Shown here in pieces: positions 14,047-19,140 of a stretch of DNA of 19,140 bases. The number at the start of each line of letters is the position of its first letter. The stretch's first letter is position 1. The notes below the pieces were generated by a model that saw only the letters and a list, made by a program, of their open reading frames with translations, did not search any database and was not told the DNA's origin. The position numbers and the translations under genes are program-made. The stretch lies in NCBI GenBank assembly GCA_031287245.1, contig JAITTD010000110.1, positions 1 to 19,140 of the forward strand, given 5' to 3'. Origin of the DNA: Bacteroidales bacterium (lineage in GTDB: Bacteria > Bacteroidota > Bacteroidia > Bacteroidales > UBA4181).

Positions 14047-14757
14047 ATGATTATCGCTATTGACGGTTTTTCTTCTTGTGGAAAAAGCACTTTCGCAAAA
14101 GCCATTGCAGAACGCTTTGGCTACGCCTACATTGATACAGGCGCCATGTATCGCGCTGTTACTTTGTTTGCTCTGCAAAATAACATCATTACGGAAGATG
14201 CGATAGATATTCCGTCATTATTGAGCCGGTTGGACGATATTGCAGTTTCTTTCCGCAGAAATACAGCGACAGGACAAAATGAGATATTACTGAACGGAGA
14301 AAACGTTGAAAACGCCATCCGCACCATAGAGGTTTCGGGGAAGGTGAGCGAGATAAGCGCTATCAAGGAAGTTCGCATGAAACTGGTGTCGTTGCAGCAG
14401 TTGATGGGAAAAAACAAATCCATTGTGATGGACGGGCGCGACATCGGTACGGTAGTGTTTCCCAAAGCCGACATGAAGATTTTCATGACCGCCCGCGACG
14501 AAGTGCGAGTTCAGCGTCGCTACGACGAACTCGTCAGCAAGGGAATGGCAGCAAGCAGGGAGGAAATCAAGGAAAATATCACTCATCGCGACTACATTGA
14601 CCAACACCGCGAGGAAAATCCGCTCAGACAAGCCAAAGATGCCATCGTTCTCGACAACAGCGATATGACGCCGGAACAACAGATGGAATGGTTTATCGCC
14701 CGGAGCCACTTCTCGTGCATACCCGCTGAGGCTGGAAAACAAAGCGGCAATGAATGA
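14047..14757 (+). CDS. cmk: Cytidylate kinase
   Basis: Cmk phosphorylates CMP and dCMP to the diphosphates in pyrimidine salvage. The 236-residue product has the P-loop GFSSCGKST (7-15), the NMP-binding YIDTGAMYRAVT (28-39), MDGRDIGTVVFP (128-139), the lid region with RVQRRYDEL (154-162), and the end motif RDYIDQHREENPLRQAKDAIVLDNSD (residues 181-206). The ATG at 14047 places the P-loop at the usual distance from the start. The last 15 or so residues (from RSHFSC on) do not look like the family end and may have been gained from non-coding sequence. It lies just downstream of the AT-rich repeat element, whose duplicated TAAGTTTG boxes are the only promoter candidates seen. Confidence 0.95.
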   Translation: MIIAIDGFSSCGKSTFAKAIAERFGYAYIDTGAMYRAVTLFALQNNIITEDAIDIPSLLSRLDDIAVSFRRNTATGQNEILLNGENVENAIRTIEVSGKVSEISAIKEVRMKLVSLQQLMGKNKSIVMDGRDIGTVVFPKADMKIFMTARDEVRVQRRYDELVSKGMAASREEIKENITHRDYIDQHREENPLRQAKDAIVLDNSDMTPEQQMEWFIARSHFSCIPAEAGKQSGNE

Positions 14758-14782
14758 AAACATCTTGCAAATAAGTAAAATT

Positions 14783-14800
14783 TAATAATAATAATAATAA
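14783..14800 (+). repeat. (TAA)6 microsatellite before a start codon
   Basis: Six perfect TAA units end 10 bases before the ATG of the phosphoesterase lipoprotein. The tract lies where a Bacteroidota ribosome would contact the leader. Changes in copy number by slippage could alter translation, as in phase-variable genes of other bacteria, but this is only a possibility. Confidence 0.6.
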
Positions 14801-14810
14801 TAGAAAGACA

Positions 14811-16691
14811 ATGAAAACGATTAAAAAATGGATGCACCTGTTGTTGCTTGCCCTGTTGACTGTTTCCTGCTCGCAGGAGAAAGGAGTGGACTTGAAAGTC
14901 CTGCAACTGAATACGTGGATACACGGCGAGTGGGTAGCCGGTGCGCCGGAAGGAATGGTTGACCTGATCGACCGGACAGACCCCGATGTGGTACTGCTTT
15001 GCGAACTGGATGCCGGAAGTGAAACGCCGCTGGTGCAGAAATTGCTGGACGGGTTGAGCAAGCGCGGAAAGACGTATTACAGCGATGGTAAAAATGCGCA
15101 GACCGGCGTTCTGTCCAAATATACTTTAGACCGGACGTCGGTGCTCCTGCCAACGAGCGAGAAGAATCGCCCGATGATAAAAACCAGCCTGTCGGTGAAC
15201 GGGCAAACGGTAGTGATCTACTCTGCGCACTTGGACCACCTGAATTACGCCCCTTACCTTCCGCGCGGCTACAGCGGTACGACGTGGAAACCGATGGACC
15301 GGCGTGTGACGAATCCCGACAGCATCCTTGCGGCAAACCGCCTCTCCCTGCGCGACGAAGCAATCAGGGGATTTCTCCTGGATGCGAAGGCGGAAACGGC
15401 GAAAGGACATCTCGTCATACTGGGTGGCGACTTCAACGAACCGGCGCACACAGACTGGCAGGCTGACACAAAGGATTTGCGCGACCACGGAGGAGCAGTC
15501 GTCAACTGGGATGTCTCGCTCATGCTTCAACAGTCCGGTTATATGGATGCTTTCCGCCAACGTTTCCCCAATCCGGTGACGCATCCGGGTTTCACATGGC
15601 CTGCGGGCAATCCGGCAGCCAAGCTGGAATCCCTTTTCTATACGCCGACGGCTGACGAACGCGAACGGATCGATTTCATCTATTACTACCCGCAGCCGGG
15701 CTTTACGCTGGGCGACATACATATCGTTGGTCCGGCAGCGTCGGTCGATCACGGAAAAATCACGCCCGATGATGATACCGATGACATTGTTGACCCCGGC
15801 GTCCTCTGGCCCAGCGACCACAAGGGCAATCTGGCAACGTTTCGCATTGCACCGCCATCACCGGTTGCTATCAATGCAGACAGGAAACTTACTTTTGCTT
15901 TCCTGACGGATATTCACCTGAACTGCGCCGACAACGGCGACCGTCACAATGGACTGCGACTGGCGCTGGATCGGGTAAAAAACACCACCACGGCGGAGTT
16001 TATCCTGCTGGGAGGCGACTTGGTGGACATCAGCGGTATGGGGCAAACGCTGCCGCGCGAAAGGGCGGACAGCCTGTACACGGCATTCAAACAAACGATG
16101 GACAAGGCAGGGCTACCCTACTACCCGGCAATCGGCAATCACGACCGTTATTTCCATCCGGAAGCAGGCGGCATCGTGGGCGACGAAGTATTCCGGTCGC
16201 ACCTCGGTCCGTCTTACTACACCTTTGAGCAAAAGGGCATACGGTTTTTTGTCCTCAACGCGGTACAGCGCAGCGAGGCGGGAGAACTATCCGTTGGCAA
16301 CGAAGAACTGGAATGGCTGCAACAGGAACTGGTGCATGTGCCGCTGGCAACGCCCCTTGTGGTTGTCCTGCACGTGCCGCTGTATTCGCTCTATTATCCG
16401 GTGGTGGAAGGCAAGTTTGGTCCATGGGACGTGGTTTGCAACTACAAGGAGGTATTGCGTGCCTTTCGGGAACATAACCTCAAACTCGTTTTGCAGGGAC
16501 ATCAGCACGTCTATGAAGAAATTTTCTCGCAGCAGGTGCAGTACATCACCGGCGGAGCAGTCTGTGCCGGCTGGTGGAGTGGTTCGTTTCACGGAACGGA
16601 AGAAGGCTTCCTGCTCGTCAACGTCAGCGAAACCAATGAATTTACTTGGGAATATGTTGACTACGGATGGTCGCCTAAAAGAAACCGGTAA
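14811..16691 (+). CDS. Lipoprotein joining an EEP phosphodiesterase and a calcineurin-like phosphoesterase
   Basis: The substrate is unknown. The 626-residue product starts with a lipoprotein signal (LLTVSC, Cys20). Residues 27-347 are an endonuclease/exonuclease/phosphatase (EEP) domain with Asn34 in LQLNTW, Glu65, SAHLDH (138-143), GGDFNEP (205-211), ERIDFIY (285-291) and WPSDHKGN (333-340). Residues 359-615 are a metallophosphoesterase with TDIHL (366-370), GGDLVD (401-406), GNHDRY (442-447), LHVPLY (520-525) and GHQHVYEE (563-570). Both catalytic sets look complete, so two unrelated metal-dependent phosphoesterases are tethered together outside the cytoplasm. They could remove phosphate stepwise from a diester such as a phospholipid head group, an inositol phosphate or extracellular DNA. 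By eye the gene is more GC-rich than its neighbours, and it is set off by 53 and 105 bases. Confidence 0.9.
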   Translation: MKTIKKWMHLLLLALLTVSCSQEKGVDLKVLQLNTWIHGEWVAGAPEGMVDLIDRTDPDVVLLCELDAGSETPLVQKLLDGLSKRGKTYYSDGKNAQTGVLSKYTLDRTSVLLPTSEKNRPMIKTSLSVNGQTVVIYSAHLDHLNYAPYLPRGYSGTTWKPMDRRVTNPDSILAANRLSLRDEAIRGFLLDAKAETAKGHLVILGGDFNEPAHTDWQADTKDLRDHGGAVVNWDVSLMLQQSGYMDAFRQRFPNPVTHPGFTWPAGNPAAKLESLFYTPTADERERIDFIYYYPQPGFTLGDIHIVGPAASVDHGKITPDDDTDDIVDPGVLWPSDHKGNLATFRIAPPSPVAINADRKLTFAFLTDIHLNCADNGDRHNGLRLALDRVKNTTTAEFILLGGDLVDISGMGQTLPRERADSLYTAFKQTMDKAGLPYYPAIGNHDRYFHPEAGGIVGDEVFRSHLGPSYYTFEQKGIRFFVLNAVQRSEAGELSVGNEELEWLQQELVHVPLATPLVVVLHVPLYSLYYPVVEGKFGPWDVVCNYKEVLRAFREHNLKLVLQGHQHVYEEIFSQQVQYITGGAVCAGWWSGSFHGTEEGFLLVNVSETNEFTWEYVDYGWSPKRNR

Positions 16692-16765
16692 ATTTACATC
16701 AGTGAAGACAACGGTCGTAGGTGATGAATCCACAAAAAGCCGCAGCATATTTCGGCATTTTTCAC

Positions 16766-16773
16766 TAATTTTG
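16766..16773 (+). promoter_or_regulatory. Probable -7 box for the kinase/MurU-like pair
   Basis: TAATTTTG is a full TAnnTTTG match; no clear -33 element was found. A start near 16780 leaves a leader of about 17 bases to the ATG at 16797. Confidence 0.5.
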
Positions 16774-16796
16774 TCCGCTTGAAAAATATTCAATAT

Positions 16797-18233
16797 ATGG
16801 ACAGTTTAGAAACGATTTTTTATCAATATACGGGCGCAAAGCCGGAAACAACGGAAGCCCTGTCGGCATCGGGATCGAACAGGCAGTATTTCCGACTGCG
16901 GGGCGGCAACACGAGCCTGATTGGGGTGAACGGCACTTCGGAGGAAGAGAATCGAGCGTTTATCAGTATGGCTAAGCATTTTTTAGCCAAAGGGCTGCCG
17001 GTGCCTCGGGTGCTGGCGCAAAGCGACGACTGTATGTCTTATCTTCAAGAAGATTTGGGCGACACGCTATTGTTTGACTATATCGCCAACGGGCGCAAAA
17101 CAGGCGTTTTTCACGAAAGTGAAAAAAAAATGCTGCGGCAAACCATGCGCAAATTAGCCGAAATGCAGGTGAAAGGCGCACAGGACTTCGACTTTTCGGC
17201 ATGTTACCCGCAGGCTGAATTGAACGAGCGCTCCATCCTCTGGGATTTGAACTATTTCAAGTATTGTTTTCTGAAAGCCACAGGTTTGGATTTTCAAGAA
17301 GATAAATTGGAAGACGAATTTGTCAAATTTGCTGCCATACTGCTTCATTCGCCTCAGCAAACGTTTATGTACCGCGACTTTCAAAGCCGCAACGTGATAA
17401 TTAAGAACGAACAGCCTTATTTTATTGACTTTCAAGGTGGGCGCAAGGGACCGCCGCACTATGACGTTGCTTCCTTCCTGTGGCAGGCAAAGGCTCGCTA
17501 CAACAACGAATTGAAGGAAGAACTGTTGAGCGAGTATCTCCGCTCGTTGCAGCAGTTTACTACGGTTGACGAGCGCGATTTTCGCCGACAATTGCAGCAT
17601 TTTATCCTTTTCAGGACAATGCAGGTGCTGGGCGCTTACGGTTTCCGTGGCTATTTCGAGAAAAAGCCGCATTTCCTGCAAAGCATCCCGTTTGCCATGG
17701 ACAATTTGCGCAGCATCCTTGCGGAAAAATCGCCTGAATATCCGTACCTGGTTGATTTGTTGTGCAAAATGACCGAACTCAAACAATTTCGCGAGTTGGA
17801 CATCCGCAAACCATTGGTAGTAAAAGTCTATAGTTTCTCCTACAAAAAAGGGATTCCCAACGACGATTCGGGCAACGGCGGCGGTTTTGTGTTCGATTGC
17901 CGCGCGGTGAACAATCCGGGTAAATATGAGCGTTACGCCCATTTCACAGGTTTGGACAAGTCGGTAAAACAGTTTTTGGAAGACGACGGCGAAATCGCGA
18001 AACTGTTGAACAACGCTTGCAACTTGGTGGACGCATCCGTACAACGCTACATTGACCGCGGATTTACGCATTTGATGGTGAGTTTTGGCTGCACCGGCGG
18101 GCAACATCGCTCGGTCTATTCAGCGCAGAAAATGGCGGAACATATCCACGCGAAATTTAGCGCAGAAGTGCATCTCGTCCATCGCGAACTCAACAGAGAA
18201 GCGCTTTTTACCGCAAAAACCGGAATCGAATGA
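16797..18233 (+). CDS. AmgK-like aminosugar kinase fused to a RapZ C-terminal domain
   Basis: The N-terminal part (about 1-335) is an aminoglycoside-phosphotransferase-fold kinase like AmgK, which makes MurNAc-1-phosphate from MurNAc and ATP. It has the nucleotide-site segment SGSNRQYFRL (25-34), catalytic loop MYRDFQSRNVII (191-202, Asp194 and Asn199) and metal-binding FIDFQGGRKGPPHYDVASF (209-227, Asp211). The C-terminal part (about 340-465) matches the C-terminal domain of RapZ: VYSFSYKKGIP (344-354), VFDCRAVNNP (365-374), TGLDKSV (384-390), GCTGGQHRSV (431-440) and a final HRELN. In E. coli that domain senses glucosamine-6-phosphate and binds RNA; the RapZ N-terminal P-loop half is absent here. 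Its stop overlaps the next start in ATGA. The MurU-like neighbour supports MurNAc (or GlcNAc) salvage. The fusion is clear; the substrate and sensing role are inferred. Confidence 0.88.
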   Translation: MDSLETIFYQYTGAKPETTEALSASGSNRQYFRLRGGNTSLIGVNGTSEEENRAFISMAKHFLAKGLPVPRVLAQSDDCMSYLQEDLGDTLLFDYIANGRKTGVFHESEKKMLRQTMRKLAEMQVKGAQDFDFSACYPQAELNERSILWDLNYFKYCFLKATGLDFQEDKLEDEFVKFAAILLHSPQQTFMYRDFQSRNVIIKNEQPYFIDFQGGRKGPPHYDVASFLWQAKARYNNELKEELLSEYLRSLQQFTTVDERDFRRQLQHFILFRTMQVLGAYGFRGYFEKKPHFLQSIPFAMDNLRSILAEKSPEYPYLVDLLCKMTELKQFRELDIRKPLVVKVYSFSYKKGIPNDDSGNGGGFVFDCRAVNNPGKYERYAHFTGLDKSVKQFLEDDGEIAKLLNNACNLVDASVQRYIDRGFTHLMVSFGCTGGQHRSVYSAQKMAEHIHAKFSAEVHLVHRELNREALFTAKTGIE

Positions 18234-18943
18234 AAGCCATGATTTTTGCAGCAGGCTTGGGCACACGCCTCCAACCGCTTACCGACACGATTCCCAAAGC
18301 GCTGGTTCCCGTGGCTGGCAAGCCGATGCTGGAACATATCTTCCTGAAACTGAAAGCGGCAGGTTTTCATCAAGTGGTCGTCAATGTGCATCATTTTCCC
18401 GAACAAATCATTGATTTTCTGAAACAAAAGCAACATTTCGGGATGGAAGTGATGATTTCCGACGAGCGGGAACAATTGTTAGATACGGGAGGAGCCATCA
18501 AAAAGGCAGCGCATTTTTTTGATGACGGACAGCCTTTTTTGGTGCACAATGTGGATATTTTTTCCAATTTGGATTTGAAAAGTTTGTGCGAAAATCACCA
18601 GCCGGAAGCATTGGCAACATTAGTGGTGAGCCGGCGCACCACCTCCCGCTATCTTTTGTTCAATGCGGAAAACCGCCTGACAGGATGGATCAATGAGGCG
18701 ACAGGAGAACGAAAACCCGCCGAATGGCAGGACACAGCGCAACTGAACAAATACGCCTTTGCAGGCATTCAGGTGATTTCGCCCCGCATAGCCCAAGCGA
18801 TGCAAGCATTTGAACCAAAATTTTCTCTGATTGATTTTTACCTGTCTGTGGCAGCCAAAGAGCCAATTAACGGCTTTATACCAAAGGACTTTCAGATGGT
18901 GGACATTGGAAAAACCGATGTTTTGGAACGGATGAACGGATGA
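18230..18943 (+). CDS. Sugar-1-phosphate nucleotidyltransferase, MurU-like
   Basis: This enzyme should join a nucleoside triphosphate to a sugar-1-phosphate; with the kinase before it, MurNAc-1-phosphate plus UTP to UDP-MurNAc is the best guess, bypassing de novo synthesis. The 237-residue product has the signature GLGTRLQPLTDTIPKALVPV (9-28), metal-binding Asp109 in HNVDIF, and a short left-handed-helix-free form typical of MurU and RmlA-like small enzymes. A mannose-1-phosphate or GlcNAc-1-phosphate specificity cannot be ruled out. It overlaps the kinase stop by 4 bases (ATGA), which means translational coupling. Its last five codons (ERMNG and stop) lie in the first copies of an octamer repeat, so the native C-terminus may have been altered. 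Confidence 0.85.
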   Translation: MKAMIFAAGLGTRLQPLTDTIPKALVPVAGKPMLEHIFLKLKAAGFHQVVVNVHHFPEQIIDFLKQKQHFGMEVMISDEREQLLDTGGAIKKAAHFFDDGQPFLVHNVDIFSNLDLKSLCENHQPEALATLVVSRRTTSRYLLFNAENRLTGWINEATGERKPAEWQDTAQLNKYAFAGIQVISPRIAQAMQAFEPKFSLIDFYLSVAAKEPINGFIPKDFQMVDIGKTDVLERMNG

Positions 18944-18968
18944 ACGGATGAACGGGCAAACGGATGAA
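18929..18968 (+). repeat. Five tandem octamers CGGATGAA
   Basis: CGGATGAA occurs at 18929, 18937, 18945 and 18961, with the variant CGGGCAAA at 18953. The stop codon of the MurU-like gene (TGA, 18941-18943) is inside the second copy. The same phrase, GGATGAACGGATAAACG, closes the other tandem array at 4109-4125. Confidence 0.85.
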
Positions 18969-18973
18969 CGTAT

Positions 18974-19140
18974 CTCAACGCACGGAGGGCATGTGCCTCG
19001 AAGCACGGAAATGTTTGTCGCAACGCACGGATGTGTTTGTCGCAACGCACGGATGTGCATGATCTCAACGCACAGCGGGAAAGATCACAACGCACAGCGG
19101 GAAAGATCTCGAAGCACGGAAGCATGTGGTCTCGAAGCAC
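18974..19140. repeat. Degenerate 22/23-base tandem array running off the window
   Basis: Units start at 18974, 18997, 19019, 19041, 19064, 19086, 19108 and 19131, with lengths 23, 22, 22, 23, 22, 22 and 23; the last is cut by the window end. Each opens with a ten-base core close to CTCAACGCAC (CTCGAAGCAC and CGCAACGCAC variants) followed by 12-13 variable bases. Units 5 and 6 are nearly identical (CGCACAGCGGGAAAGAT tails). There is no fixed repeat with long unique spacers, so it is not a CRISPR array. The minus strand is open in this stretch, but the period is not a multiple of three, so coding is unlikely. Confidence 0.85.

Noticed and set aside
15126..15821. Antisense frame opposite the EEP domain
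   Set aside because: No motifs; it is a by-product of the GC-rich sense gene.
17154..18107. Long antisense frame (317 codons) opposite the kinase-RapZ gene
   Set aside because: The plus-strand product has clear domain motifs; the antisense product shows none and has a composition expected of a mirror frame.
18974..19140. CRISPR array at the right edge
   Set aside because: The conserved part is about ten bases, units abut at 22-23 bases, there are no unique spacers of 25 bases or more, and no cas gene is present.
18620..19140. Minus-strand reading frames through the terminal repeats
   Set aside because: They arise because the repeat lacks stops; the 22/23-base step shifts frame each unit and part of the frame is antisense to the MurU-like gene.
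1..19140. tRNA, rRNA, transposase, integrase or toxin-antitoxin genes
   Set aside because: None recognised; gaps are short and occupied by promoters, hairpins and repeats.

Overview
The window looks like chromosome from a member of the Bacteroidota, most likely the order Bacteroidales. The signs are: -7 promoter boxes of the form TAnnTTTG upstream of most transcription units, three of them with a TTG/TTTG -33 element 19-20 bases further up; start sites without Shine-Dalgarno sequences; a glycine-lipid gene pair (glsB-glsA); a DUF4254 protein; and an aminosugar kinase fused to a RapZ C-terminal domain. Gene density is high. No RNA gene, transposase, integrase or phage gene was seen. Repeats sit in the gaps.

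Layout from left to right. A secreted GH29 alpha-L-fucosidase (98-1630, +) faces a minus-strand pair made of an MscS-type channel and, 2 bases downstream, a lone HyfC/HycD-type hydrogenase membrane subunit (2699-3736 and 1800-2696). The 438-base gap upstream of the channel holds its promoter with an operator-like palindrome and seven tandem 22-base repeats. Next come a cell-wall amidase with a SPOR domain (4175-5377, -) and, divergently, ftsY with a 60-residue lipoprotein and a COG0731-type radical SAM gene (5498-7425, +). These converge on trxA and apbE, which overlap by 14 bases (7430-8750, -). Divergent from trxA is the glsB-glsA operon (8923-11252, +). Then follow a DUF4254 gene and an acyl-CoA dehydratase activase that stops inside an AT-rich repeat element (11507-13881), cytidylate kinase (14047-14757), and a lipoprotein joining two unrelated phosphoesterase domains (14811-16691). 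Last is a translationally coupled pair, an AmgK-like kinase fused to a RapZ C-terminal domain and a MurU-like nucleotidyltransferase (16797-18943), whose end runs into octamer repeats and then a second 22/23-base array leaving the window.

Many of the genes serve the cell envelope: wall cleavage (amidase), probable MurNAc salvage to UDP-MurNAc (kinase plus MurU-like enzyme), glycine-lipid synthesis (glsB-glsA), membrane protein targeting (ftsY), osmotic protection (MscS) and flavinylation of exported or membrane redox proteins (apbE).

The observations most worth following are the kinase-RapZ fusion beside a MurU-like gene, the 22-base repeat arrays that share a flanking GGATGAACGGAT motif, the shortened activase whose stop codon lies in a repeat, the two-fold phosphoesterase lipoprotein, and the orphan hydrogenase subunit.
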